A model generated the notes under the pieces. The model was not told the DNA's origin. It was given only the letters and a program-made list of their open reading frames with translations, and did not search any database. Source: UBA7803 sp041395905 (GTDB taxonomy: Bacteria; Pseudomonadota; Gammaproteobacteria; Pseudomonadales; Azotimanducaceae). From it: DNA of 64,000 bases. Numbering within the stretch: the stretch's first letter is position 1; the number at the start of each line of letters is the position of its first letter. Positions 43,859-53,492 of the stretch are shown here, one piece after another. Made by a program: the position numbers and the translations under genes. The stretch spans positions 62,001 to 126,000 of the forward strand of contig JAWKZP010000012.1 in NCBI GenBank assembly GCA_041395905.1, given 5' to 3'.

Positions 43859-46117
43859 TCACCGTACCGCGGGTGCCTCCGGCGTTCCGATCATGAGCGG
43901 AAATGCAATGCGCATGTCGGGCCAGACCAGGCCGCTGCGGGTCGGACCCTGCCAGCTCGGCGTACCATCCCTGAACCCGGCATGGTAGTACCACAGTACG
44001 TTGCCCTCGCCGTCGACTGCGTAGATGTGCCCATTGCCCGGCGAGAAGATCCGGCGGAACGACTGCCAGCCGGACCCCACGACCTTCGGGCCCTCCCAGC
44101 GCGCGCTCGACTTGATCGCCTTGCCGAGCCCGCGGTACCCGGGCTGAACCGCACCGCCATCGACCCCGGTCTGGTAGCTGAGGTGCCGATACCAGAGCAG
44201 CGTGCCGTCGGGCTGCACGGCGTAGACGATCCCCTCCCCCATGGAAAATACCTGCACGAATCCAGCCCAGCCCGAGCCCACGACCACCGGCCCGGACCAG
44301 CGCGGCGACGCGGAGGTGGAGGCGGTGTCGAGCAGGCGGTACCAGCTGAGCGAGCCGTCGGAACCGATGGCGTACAGAATACCGTCACCACCCGCGAACA
44401 CCTTGCGGAACCCGCTCCAGCCGGAGCCGACGACGATGGGGCCAACCCAGACGGACGAACCGTCCGCAAGGCCGTCGTGCCGGTACCACCTGAGCCACCC
44501 GTCCGGCGTCATGCCGACCATGGACAGCCCCTGCGCAGCACCGACCTTTCCGGTCCACAGCGGGAAGACGTCGGCGAACAGGTCCCATCCGGTTCCGACC
44601 GGTCTGGGATCGGACCAGCGATGAATCCATCTGACCTCCGGTGCCGGAGCCTGCTGCGTCGTCTCGCCACGGATCGGCCCACCGAGCACCGATGAGGCGC
44701 CGCGCTCGGCAGCCCCAGACCCGGGAGTGACCGCCCGGTCACGGACCTCGAAGCGTGGATCGCCTTCGACGCCGTCCGGATTACGGTCTTCTCCCACGTT
44801 GTGGTGATACCAGATGAGCTCGCCGCGCGCATTCACCTCGTAGAGGTAGTTATCCGTCCAGTAGGTCATGTCGAACCGCCCGGATTCCGGTTCGCGGACC
44901 GATCCGGTGCGCGCCAGACGCACAAGCTGGTCGGCCATCACCGCCATCGCCTCGCGTCCCCAGCGGTTCTCGATCTCGTCCTCCGCCGGCTCTGCATGCC
45001 AGGATTCGACGGTGGCGAGCGCTTCGTTGCCGTAGAGCAGGTTCCCAGGTTGGCGCGCGGCAAGGCGCACCGCATCGCTCACCGCGCCCGGTGCGGGCAG
45101 GGGCAAAGTGCACAGGGCCGTGCGCTCGACCGGGCCCGGAAAGCTGCCACTGTCCACCTGAAACCCGTAGCGATTCGAGAACGGGTCGTTGCAGTAGCTG
45201 CGCCATGTGCACTCACCCCGGGCGTCCGGATACCGGCTCACGGGCTCCGTGCCGCAATGGATGGGTTCCATCAGGCGCTCCGGCAGGCGATTGATCTCGG
45301 CCGGCTCCGCCCCCTCACGCCAGTACGGCCGCACGCTCAGGAAGCGGGCATGCGCCAGAAGGTCCTTGCCGTAGGTTTGCCGGATGGCGTCGCGACTGCG
45401 GCCCTGATTCTCGATGGCGATCATCCACACGCTCAGCGCCGCGAAGTAATACTCGAGCGTCGGCAACGGCAGAAACGCAGCGTCGAGCAGTTCGCCCCGC
45501 AGCGCCCCTGGATTCGCCGGGTCCGAATAGACGTGAAGGCGGTCGTTCCACAGCCAGAGATCCTGTTCCGATTCGTCCTGGTCGAGGAAGCGGTTGACGA
45601 GCAGCGTGGTCTCGCGAGCAAGGGAATCACGCGCGAACTGGTCGGCGGGCCTGGCGCTGAGATCACCCAGCAACCGCTGCACGCGCTCGCCACGGTCCTT
45701 GAGCTCGCGCAGGCGGTTGATGTTGGCCTGCTTGTAGCTGAACTCCCTGAGCTCCTGTACCTGCCGGTTGATCCGGTCCAGGCGTTGGTCGAGCTCGAGC
45801 AGCCGCGCGTTGATCCGCCGGAAGGCATCGCCGATGGGATCCGAGCCGCTGCCGGCCGTGGCAAGCCCCGACGCAAAGCCGAGGATGGCGCCGGCGGGCG
45901 GATAGGCGACGCTCAGGATCGAGATCGTCGTGTCCAGAACCTTGCGGGTGTCCGGGTCCTTGCCGTACTTCGCCCAGTCGTAGGCGAGTTTGACGGCGTC
46001 TTCGGGGCTCACCTTTTCCACATCGGCGCCCGCAGACACCGCAACGGCGGCTGCCCATGCCAACACCAGACAGCCCCGCAGTCGTCCGCGCCCGATCCGA
46101 TGGTCGCAACGCTGCAC
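43859..46117 (-). CDS. Secreted protein with helical N-terminal domain and tachylectin-type beta-propeller
   Basis: 752 residues from GTG 46117 (AGGGGGA upstream); ATG 46150 is an alternative. A signal peptide (GCLVLAWAAAVAVSAGA) leads into a helical domain (about 30-330) with a Gly/Ala-rich hydrophobic stretch (SVAYPPAGAILGFASGLATAGSG) and a coiled-coil region (RINARLLELDQRLDRINRQVQELREF), a layout seen in alpha-pore-forming toxins. The C-terminal 260 residues hold about five blades of the form VGSGW-x-x-F-x-x-VF...G-x-IYA-x-x-x-DG-x-L-x-WYRH, the tachylectin-2 pattern that binds GlcNAc/GalNAc. Function is inferred: a sugar-targeted adhesin or toxin. Confidence 0.68.
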   Translation of the reverse strand: MQRCDHRIGRGRLRGCLVLAWAAAVAVSAGADVEKVSPEDAVKLAYDWAKYGKDPDTRKVLDTTISILSVAYPPAGAILGFASGLATAGSGSDPIGDAFRRINARLLELDQRLDRINRQVQELREFSYKQANINRLRELKDRGERVQRLLGDLSARPADQFARDSLARETTLLVNRFLDQDESEQDLWLWNDRLHVYSDPANPGALRGELLDAAFLPLPTLEYYFAALSVWMIAIENQGRSRDAIRQTYGKDLLAHARFLSVRPYWREGAEPAEINRLPERLMEPIHCGTEPVSRYPDARGECTWRSYCNDPFSNRYGFQVDSGSFPGPVERTALCTLPLPAPGAVSDAVRLAARQPGNLLYGNEALATVESWHAEPAEDEIENRWGREAMAVMADQLVRLARTGSVREPESGRFDMTYWTDNYLYEVNARGELIWYHHNVGEDRNPDGVEGDPRFEVRDRAVTPGSGAAERGASSVLGGPIRGETTQQAPAPEVRWIHRWSDPRPVGTGWDLFADVFPLWTGKVGAAQGLSMVGMTPDGWLRWYRHDGLADGSSVWVGPIVVGSGWSGFRKVFAGGDGILYAIGSDGSLSWYRLLDTASTSASPRWSGPVVVGSGWAGFVQVFSMGEGIVYAVQPDGTLLWYRHLSYQTGVDGGAVQPGYRGLGKAIKSSARWEGPKVVGSGWQSFRRIFSPGNGHIYAVDGEGNVLWYYHAGFRDGTPSWQGPTRSGLVWPDMRIAFPLMIGTPEAPAVR

Positions 46118-46314
46118 GATCTTTTCCCCCTGGAGATCTGACCTGGACATGGCCGCCGAACCCGCCGCACGGGCTGCGCCCCCGGATCGCTCAATCGAGC
46201 GTCTTCCGGGGTAACGCACCAGATGCGGCGGATTCGCCTCAACCGGACGTTCGGAACGCCAACGCCGGGGGGAATTGCAGCGGAGGGTCCGTCGATCTAG
46301 AGTCGCAGTCCTGT

Positions 46315-46390
46315 GGGGCTGTAGCTCAGCTGGGAGAGCGTAGCGTTCGCAATGCTAAGGTCAGGGGTTCGATCCCCCTCAGCTCCACCA
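46315..46390 (+). tRNA. tRNA-Ala, anticodon CGC
   Basis: 76 nt cloverleaf: acceptor GGGGCTG/CAGCTCC, D-arm GCTCAGCTGGGAGAGC, anticodon arm TAGCG-TTCGCAA-TGCTA with anticodon CGC (reads GCG), T-arm AGGGGTTCGATCCCCCT, and a gene-encoded CCA. The choice of CGC fits a GC-rich codon set. The alternative of another Ala isotype is excluded by the loop sequence. Confidence 0.95.
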
Positions 46391-46540
46391 GTTCAGATCA
46401 TCCGTTCAGATGCGCGCCGATGGATGCCCATGGCGGCAGGAACGCGCCGCGTAGCCATCGTCGACATACGCATCGGCTGTCAAACCGGGTGCAGCAAACC
46501 GGCCGGCAATCAACCCCTGTTCGTTGACTTGGCGTGTCGA

Positions 46541-49500
46541 TCAGCGCGGCAGCATGCGAATGATTTTCAGCACGCTGCTGTTCTTCGGACACAGATCATC
46601 CGGGCAGTCGTTGCTGTCGAGCGGGTCCGTGCCTCGCACTACCTCATCGCCATCGCTGGCGCCGTCACGATCGGTGTCGGGGTCGTTCGGATTGGTGCCC
46701 GCTTCAAGCTCTGCTGCCAGACCCAGACCATCGCCGTCGGCGTCCGCATCGCCATCCCGGATTCCATCGCCGTTCTCGTCATCGTCCAGCGGATTCAGGC
46801 CGTTGGCGGTCTCGTAGCCGTCCTTCAGACCGTCGCCATCCGAGTCGGGATTGTTCACGTCCGTCAGAAGACCATCCTCGTCGGCGTTGAGGATGCCGTC
46901 GTCGTCGAAGTCATCCAGGCCATCAACGACGCCGTTGCCGTCCTCGTCGGCGTCAAGAGGATCCAGTCCGTTGGTGGTTTCGAAGCGGTCGTTCAGCCCG
47001 TCGCCGTCGCTGTCGGTCCGTGTGTAGTCGGTGCCAGCCTGAACCTCGGCAAGATTGCTGAGCCCGTCGCCGTCGGTGTCATCCTCGCCGTCGGCTATTC
47101 CATTGCCGTTTTCATCGTCGTTCGTGGGGTCCAGCCCATTCGACACCTCGTCGCCGTCCTCAATGCCGTCACCATCAGCATCTACCATGACGGGCGAGGT
47201 ACCATAGGTATTGATCTCATCTCCGTCGCTCAGCCCGTCACGGTCCGTATCCGCATCCAGCGGGTCGGAGCCCGCGGCAATCTCATCGGCATCACTCAGA
47301 CCGTCACCATCGGGGTCGATTTTCAATGGCGGTTCGTTTGCCTGGTTGTTGGCGTTCGCCCCCCAGCATACCGCGTTGCCCTGATCCAGCACGCAGGTGT
47401 GATTGAAGGTCGCGGTCAGTTGCCGTGGTTGCTGCAGCGCACCGGCATCAAACGGTTCCTGAGAGTTCTGCGTGCCCCAGCACTGCACGGCGGTGCTGCT
47501 CTGGTTCGAGCGGGTCAATGCACAGCTGTGTTCCACGCCGAGGCCGAGCATTAGAACGGGGTCGATCTGCAGGGGAACTCCGTTCACCTCGCCTGCCGTG
47601 TCCCCGCCCCAGCACGACAGGGTCGGATCAGGATGCGCCGGGTCCACCAGGCAGCCGTGATCGCTGCCGAGCGCAAACGCGCCTGGATCGGTCAATGCGC
47701 TCGGCGCTCCGCTCAGTCCAGTGCCCCAGCACTCGAGCGACTGCGCTCCGTCTGCTTGCCTGACCGCACAGCCGGTGTTGGCCCCAACGCGCAGCATCGT
47801 CCAGTTGGCGACATCCGTCGGGGTATCCGACACGCTCCCGTCGGTATCCAGTGTGCCCCAGCAGACGATCCTGCGGCCGCCTGCCAGTTGATCCAGCGCA
47901 CAGGTATGCCAGCTGCCGGCGTGCACTTCGATTGGATTATTCAACACCGGCGGTGTCGACTGTCCGTAGAGGTCGTTGCCCCAGCAAACGACGGTGCGGG
48001 AACCATCTTCCTGTCTGTCGACGGCGCAGCTGTGCCGGTAGCCTGCCGTAACGTATTGCGGATCATTCAACCCGGGTACCAGTGGCGGTGCCTGACCGCT
48101 GTTGTTCTGACCCCAACATTGCACGCCGCTGTCGGTAAGGGCGCACACATGGAAACCGCCGGCGGCAAGCTGGTAGTCGGGCACGAGCGGATCGAGCTGG
48201 CGTCCGACTTCCCAGCCGTCCGGTAGGCTGTCGGCGTCGGTGTCGATGAAGTGCGGGTCAGTGCCGAATGTGAGCACCTCGGCCCCGTCCAGCAGGCCGT
48301 CCCCGTCCGTATCCGCTCGCAGTGGAGCCGTTCCGGTGTCGGAGAGGCTGACGAAAACGCCGGTATTGGTCTCCGTCAGATCATCCAGACCATCCTGGTC
48401 GCTGTCGGCGTCGGTGGGATCAGTACCGAGCAGGTTGATTTCGGCGCCGTCGCTGACACCGTCACCGTCCGTATCAGACAGGTTGATGTCGGAGCCAAGA
48501 AGATACTCCGCCAGGTTGCTCAGGCCGTCGCCGTCCTTGTCGAGTTTGGCGTCCGTCTCGCTCAGCGGGTCCAGACCTGCTGCGATTTCCACACCGTCAA
48601 GTATGCCGTCGCCATCGCTGTCTCCATTGCGGGGGTCGCTTCCATAGGTGGTGTATTCATCGCCGTCCGATACGCCATCGCCGTCAGTGTCCACGGACAG
48701 CGGGTCGGTACCCAGGTCGTTGATCTCCACGCCGTCAGAGAGCCCGTCCTGGTCACTGTCCGTCTCCCTGGGAGAAGAACCCAATTCGAATTCCTTCAGG
48801 TCAGTGAGCCCATCGCCATCGCTGTCGCTCTCGGCCCCGAAGAGACCGTACCGGCGTTCGTAGACATCCGACATCCCGTCGCCGTCCGAATCCGTGGCGT
48901 CCGCAAGCAGACGCACGTCGAATTGCTTGAAACTGGCATCGCCCAGGGATTCGGAGTCAGTCACCACGGCTGCGTCTATGCCCACCGCAGTATCGTAGAC
49001 GAGCTCTCCTGTCCCCCGCGCCGTCACCGTGATCACGCGGGATGCGCCCGGCGCCAGGTCCCCCAGCGGACAGGTGATCGCTTCCGCGCCTGTGCTGCAG
49101 CTCACGCCTGCGGGGGGCGTTATGGCATCGAACACGACCTGTTCCGGCAGGGTCAGGTTGAACACCACGTTTTCCGCGGGCAGCCCGGCGTAGCCGTCGG
49201 GCAGTTGGTTGGTAATCTCGAACTCAAGCGGAAACTGCAGGTTGTCTGGTACGGGATCAGCCGGCGCCAGCGCGTCGATCGTCAGGGCGACCAGGTGCTC
49301 CACCAGCAGATTCACGCTGGCGCACCCCTCGGCGCGCTCGTCGTCGCGCAGACAGACGCTGGCGCGATAGGTTCCGGGCGCCGAGTAACTGTGCGAGGCC
49401 AGCGTGGAGCCGCCGCCGTTCACGTCGCTCTTCTCGTTTACAACGATCACGCCGTCAATCACGGGATCCGTAGTGCCGGGCGGCAGGTAGATCGAGCCGT

Positions 49501-52500
49501 CGGTATCGGTCGTGCCATCGCCCCAGCGGGCGAAAGCCTGGTAGTGGAGCGACGTGTCGTCCTCGAAGGTATTGTCGATGATGAACGGAAACCCAACGCC
49601 GATACGCTCCGGCAGCGAGGGCCGAAGAATCGGCACGTCGTTCACCGGAACCACCGTGATGGTCACCGTCGCCGGCTCCGATTCGAAAGGCCCGTCAGGG
49701 TCATCGTCGGTTGCCCTGTAGGTGAAGGTGTCTTCTCCGTGATAGTCGAATTCCGGTCTGTAGGTACAGCCGGCACTGGCTTCGTCGTTGGGTGTGCAAT
49801 CCAGATAGCCGTGCTCGGGCGCCTTGATGATGCTGATCGTGAGCGTATCCAGTCCGTAGGAATCACGGTTGAGGATGCCGTCGGGATCGGAACCGGACAG
49901 GTCGAAATCGAGCTCAGTGTCCTCCAGAACCGAGAGCGAGTCGTCTTCGACCTGTGGCGGTCGGTGGTTGCGTTCCACGGTTACGGTCACCAGGGCGGGT
50001 GCACTCTCCGCCAGGCCGTCGTCCACCGAGTAGGTGAAGACGTCGTCCTGGCTGTGGAAATCGAAGTTGGACACGTACTCCACGGTGGCGGACTGGTCCG
50101 TGATGTCCTTGAACGGCGAGGTCTCGAAGACGTGGACGAACCGTTCGGCCTGATCTACCACATAGAAGTTGTGGGAATTGACTGCCACCGTGCGCGGCGG
50201 CCCCATGTTGCCCAGCACGAACGCCCCTTCGGTCAGGGCGTTGACGCCGTTCCCCGCTGACTGCGCCAGCCCGGCGAAGGTCCCATCGGGGTCGAACCGC
50301 TGGACGCGCTGATTGTCGTAGTCAGCCACATACAGAATGTCGTTGGGATCCATGGCCAGGTAAACGGGCTTGTCGAACTGCCCCGGTGCATCGCCAGGCG
50401 CCAGGCCCGAGCACGTGGCGTTCCTGCACACGTAGCCGCGGCTGCGCTGCTTTTCTGCGTCGCACGCGGTCTGATCCGCACCGATTCCGGGGCCGGTGCA
50501 GCGCCCCATCCAACCGATGTATTCACCGGGAGTGAACACACCTTCGCTGCTGATGGAGGCCGGGGCGAACTTGTGAATCTTGTCGGCGCACGTATCCGCG
50601 ACGTAGAGGTAGCCGGCACTGTCCAGCGCCATGCCGAACTCCGCCCGCTGGCCGCCCCCGGGTATTACCTGGCAGGGCAGCGGGCTGTCGAGGAAATCAG
50701 CGTTGGCCTCGTCATCGATCAGTCTTCCCCGTCCGGAGCCGTTGGAAAAAACGCTCACACCCAGTCGGTCGGTGGCATAGACGAGTGGATATCCGTTCTG
50801 GTCAGTGTTGTCGGTATCGACGACGGCGAATGACATTTGCGAGAGATCGAACCCGGCAGGCTCGTTGCTCAGGTTGACACTCGAGTTGCAGACCTGAGAC
50901 TGATCCGCCTGCCCGGTGAAGGTGGACTGGCATACCATCAGCGTACGTTCGTTGACGCCCAGGTCGAGCAGATAGCTGATGGTGCCGGATTGGTCCATGC
51001 TGAAGGCGCTGTTGTGCAGCCCGGTGTCGCCGGCCTGCAGGTAGTCGAACTGGCCGATGTAGGTGCCGTCGGCGGACCATCTGGATATGCGCAGAAAGCT
51101 CTGCGCCCCTTCCGGTCCGCATTCTGCGTAGCGGTCCAGGAAGAAGTGCTCGCCCGCATCGGTGACGTTGACGAACAGCGGCTGCCATACGAAATTGAGC
51201 GGAATCTGCAGCACATTGGCGCAGTACTCGGCGTCCAGCCAGGCCAGCTGCTCTCCCTGGTTGGCGGCCTCATAGAATGCCAGCGGATCGGTAAGCACCC
51301 CGGTCTGGTCGGTGCGGTAATCGTCGATGAAATACGGCAGTAGCGGCGCCACGAACTCACCGTTGGGCGGCGGGTCGACGATGCGGAAGGTCAGCGGGTC
51401 CAGACGTCCGCTCAGCTCGTCGTTGTCGACGCCCTCGAGCACGATCTCTACCGGCTTGCTGGTGAGCGTTGTGGCCGCCGCAGGCTGTGCTGCCGGCGGC
51501 GTGTTGGTACCGGGTTCTTTCACCGTCACCAGCTGATCCGCGCTGGAGGTGTTGCCCGATTCGTCGACCGCCGTCCAGGTGACCACGACGCGCTGATTCA
51601 CCGGCACCGAATCCGTTGGCGCGCTGTTGGATACGGCCGGGCTGAGATCGCCCAGGTCCACGACCAGCGGCGCCCCGAGTGCCTGATCTGCGATGGACAG
51701 CGGATCCGTGCTTTCCACCACGATGGCCGGCGGCGGCACGATGATGGGCGGTTGTGTGTCCTCCACCAGCACCTGAATGGTGACCTGCGCCGAGTTGACG
51801 CCTCCACCTTCGGTGGGACCTGCATCAGCCGCGGTCCAGGTGATGTCCACCGGCACCCCGAGCGGCAGAAAGTCCGGCGCGTCGCTGGTGACCGTCGGGA
51901 CCACGCCGCATTCGTCGCTGACGCTTAGAAACGATTCGATGATGTCCAGATAGCGATCTGTACGGGCGCCGCCGACGTCGCTGGCCTCGAAGGTAACCTG
52001 GGTCTGGGCAGTCGAGATCTGGGGAACGTAGGTGTCATACACCACGAATTCCTGAATGCGCTGCCGCGTCGCTCCCGGCCGCTGCAGCAGCATGCAGCCG
52101 ACGATCTCCTCAGCCGTGGTGGCATTGCGGCATGCAACGCCCTCGCCCCCGACAAAGCCAGCGCCGCTCTCAGCCGCGCTCGCACCGCCATTGATCAGCT
52201 TGTTTCGGATCTTGCCGGTACGCCATTTGGCCTTGAAGCTAAACAGCTTCTGCAAGGACACCTGCTTGCCGATCACCTTCAGCTTGCGCAGCAGTGTTTT
52301 CGGCTCCTTCAGCTTATGCTTCTTGAGCGCATCCCAGGCGGCGCCCCGATTGCCCTTGGACCACTTGGTCAGACCCGGGAGAAACTCAGCAAACTTGTAC
52401 TCGGCGGCGATGAACAGAGGCAACATGGCCGTGGGCACCACGGTATCGAACATGACGCTGGTCATGGTGTCTGCCTGCCACAGCAGCTGGTGGGTGCCTG

Positions 52501-53281
52501 CAGGGATGGAGAGCAAAAGCGGGGGTTGGGCGAAACTTTCCCAGGGCAGCCCGGTGTTTTCCGGCGGCCTCATGATGCCGGCCGAGGGGCCGGAAACGCT
52601 GAGCAACACCGTCGTGCCACCGGCGTGAAATACGACGGGCTCGCCCAGATCCCCCCAACTTACGGCGGGCAGAATGTCGCGGGTACGGCTGCGGTCCCCC
52701 AGAACCCGGTCGCCGATCCGCAGCGGCGGCACATACGGAATGCCGTTCATGAGCGGCACAATACCGAGAAGGTTGGTGAACTCCGCCTCGGTCTGGTTCA
52801 AAGTGAAATCGTAATGGCAGCTGTCGCCGTCGCCATCGTCATTGGGCGTGACGTGCACGTCGGGCGGTTCGAACAGCACGGCCTTGCTGTGCCCGAGCAG
52901 CGTATCCAGTGAGATCATGGCCACCTCGCCGACAGTGGAGGTGGTTGGTTCCGGTACGAATCCGGCGATGATCGCGCCGTTTCGGGCGCGATTGGAGGCG
53001 AGAATCAGGGCCAGGGAAGCGTAGTTGCGCTGGGTCTGCTGTTCTTCGGTCAGCGCGAGCTCGTCACTGAACGGCAACGCCGCGACACCGCAGGTAAACA
53101 AAACCAAGCAGCACCCTGCAGCTCTGCACAGCAGCGCATGACGTGCCGGCTGCCAGCCTGCATAGCTGGCGCGGCGCTTGGGCGTTCCTCCGCCGATGTC
53201 GCCCCTCCCCCGAGGATGCCTCGAACGCCATCCTGCTGTTAAGCGTCTTAACCGTATACGCCATCGGTCCCGGGGTAGCAA
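46541..53281 (-). CDS. Giant exported multidomain protein: HYR, NHL, cadherin-like, TSP3 and RCC1 modules
   Basis: 2246 residues by the open frame. A hydrophobic signal (ALLCRAAGCCLVLFTCGVAALP) starts near residue 50. The only in-frame start is a TTG at 53281 without a ribosome binding site, so the true start is unclear. Order: unique region to 450; HYR/Ig-like modules 460-620; NHL-type propeller (YLYVADTCADKIHKFAP, ILYVADYDNQRVQRFDPDG) 840-1050; cadherin-like and PKD-like repeats 1100-1350; DUF11; TSP3 calcium repeats (DSDGDGLSD type) 1460-1700; seven RCC1-like CWG blades 1700-1985; more TSP3 repeats to 2220; and a Cys-containing C-terminus. Probably a surface adhesin. Divergent from a second TSP3 protein. 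Confidence 0.85.
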   Translation of the reverse strand: MLPRDRWRIRLRRLTAGWRSRHPRGRGDIGGGTPKRRASYAGWQPARHALLCRAAGCCLVLFTCGVAALPFSDELALTEEQQTQRNYASLALILASNRARNGAIIAGFVPEPTTSTVGEVAMISLDTLLGHSKAVLFEPPDVHVTPNDDGDGDSCHYDFTLNQTEAEFTNLLGIVPLMNGIPYVPPLRIGDRVLGDRSRTRDILPAVSWGDLGEPVVFHAGGTTVLLSVSGPSAGIMRPPENTGLPWESFAQPPLLLSIPAGTHQLLWQADTMTSVMFDTVVPTAMLPLFIAAEYKFAEFLPGLTKWSKGNRGAAWDALKKHKLKEPKTLLRKLKVIGKQVSLQKLFSFKAKWRTGKIRNKLINGGASAAESGAGFVGGEGVACRNATTAEEIVGCMLLQRPGATRQRIQEFVVYDTYVPQISTAQTQVTFEASDVGGARTDRYLDIIESFLSVSDECGVVPTVTSDAPDFLPLGVPVDITWTAADAGPTEGGGVNSAQVTIQVLVEDTQPPIIVPPPAIVVESTDPLSIADQALGAPLVVDLGDLSPAVSNSAPTDSVPVNQRVVVTWTAVDESGNTSSADQLVTVKEPGTNTPPAAQPAAATTLTSKPVEIVLEGVDNDELSGRLDPLTFRIVDPPPNGEFVAPLLPYFIDDYRTDQTGVLTDPLAFYEAANQGEQLAWLDAEYCANVLQIPLNFVWQPLFVNVTDAGEHFFLDRYAECGPEGAQSFLRISRWSADGTYIGQFDYLQAGDTGLHNSAFSMDQSGTISYLLDLGVNERTLMVCQSTFTGQADQSQVCNSSVNLSNEPAGFDLSQMSFAVVDTDNTDQNGYPLVYATDRLGVSVFSNGSGRGRLIDDEANADFLDSPLPCQVIPGGGQRAEFGMALDSAGYLYVADTCADKIHKFAPASISSEGVFTPGEYIGWMGRCTGPGIGADQTACDAEKQRSRGYVCRNATCSGLAPGDAPGQFDKPVYLAMDPNDILYVADYDNQRVQRFDPDGTFAGLAQSAGNGVNALTEGAFVLGNMGPPRTVAVNSHNFYVVDQAERFVHVFETSPFKDITDQSATVEYVSNFDFHSQDDVFTYSVDDGLAESAPALVTVTVERNHRPPQVEDDSLSVLEDTELDFDLSGSDPDGILNRDSYGLDTLTISIIKAPEHGYLDCTPNDEASAGCTYRPEFDYHGEDTFTYRATDDDPDGPFESEPATVTITVVPVNDVPILRPSLPERIGVGFPFIIDNTFEDDTSLHYQAFARWGDGTTDTDGSIYLPPGTTDPVIDGVIVVNEKSDVNGGGSTLASHSYSAPGTYRASVCLRDDERAEGCASVNLLVEHLVALTIDALAPADPVPDNLQFPLEFEITNQLPDGYAGLPAENVVFNLTLPEQVVFDAITPPAGVSCSTGAEAITCPLGDLAPGASRVITVTARGTGELVYDTAVGIDAAVVTDSESLGDASFKQFDVRLLADATDSDGDGMSDVYERRYGLFGAESDSDGDGLTDLKEFELGSSPRETDSDQDGLSDGVEINDLGTDPLSVDTDGDGVSDGDEYTTYGSDPRNGDSDGDGILDGVEIAAGLDPLSETDAKLDKDGDGLSNLAEYLLGSDINLSDTDGDGVSDGAEINLLGTDPTDADSDQDGLDDLTETNTGVFVSLSDTGTAPLRADTDGDGLLDGAEVLTFGTDPHFIDTDADSLPDGWEVGRQLDPLVPDYQLAAGGFHVCALTDSGVQCWGQNNSGQAPPLVPGLNDPQYVTAGYRHSCAVDRQEDGSRTVVCWGNDLYGQSTPPVLNNPIEVHAGSWHTCALDQLAGGRRIVCWGTLDTDGSVSDTPTDVANWTMLRVGANTGCAVRQADGAQSLECWGTGLSGAPSALTDPGAFALGSDHGCLVDPAHPDPTLSCWGGDTAGEVNGVPLQIDPVLMLGLGVEHSCALTRSNQSSTAVQCWGTQNSQEPFDAGALQQPRQLTATFNHTCVLDQGNAVCWGANANNQANEPPLKIDPDGDGLSDADEIAAGSDPLDADTDRDGLSDGDEINTYGTSPVMVDADGDGIEDGDEVSNGLDPTNDDENGNGIADGEDDTDGDGLSNLAEVQAGTDYTRTDSDGDGLNDRFETTNGLDPLDADEDGNGVVDGLDDFDDDGILNADEDGLLTDVNNPDSDGDGLKDGYETANGLNPLDDDENGDGIRDGDADADGDGLGLAAELEAGTNPNDPDTDRDGASDGDEVVRGTDPLDSNDCPDDLCPKNSSVLKIIRMLPR

Positions 53282-53492
53282 GTCGATTAACGTGCGGAAG
53301 CGAATCCTGCAGTTCCGCTAAGATTACTGGCACAGAGGCGCGCTCCGGGCCCGGGCTTGCCATTCGTGGGCAATTCCAGGGTCGAATCCCGCTATAGAGA
53401 CTGAAGCCGGGGCTGGGAGAACCGACATGCGGCGCGCGGTTTGCGGCGCCCTGTCACCGACGCGACGGCAACATCGAGGGCTGGCAAAGGTG
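53282..53492. promoter_or_regulatory. Divergent promoter region of the two giant genes
   Basis: The 211 bp between the two giant genes must drive both. CGCTATAGAGAC near 53390 is a possible -10 for the plus-strand gene, but no good -35 is visible. A TGGCAC at 53328-53333 lacks the -12 TTGC and is not a sigma-54 site. Confidence 0.3.

Noticed and set aside
53328..53345. TGGCAC as a sigma-54 promoter between the giant genes
   Set aside because: The -12 element is missing (no TTGC at the right spacing).
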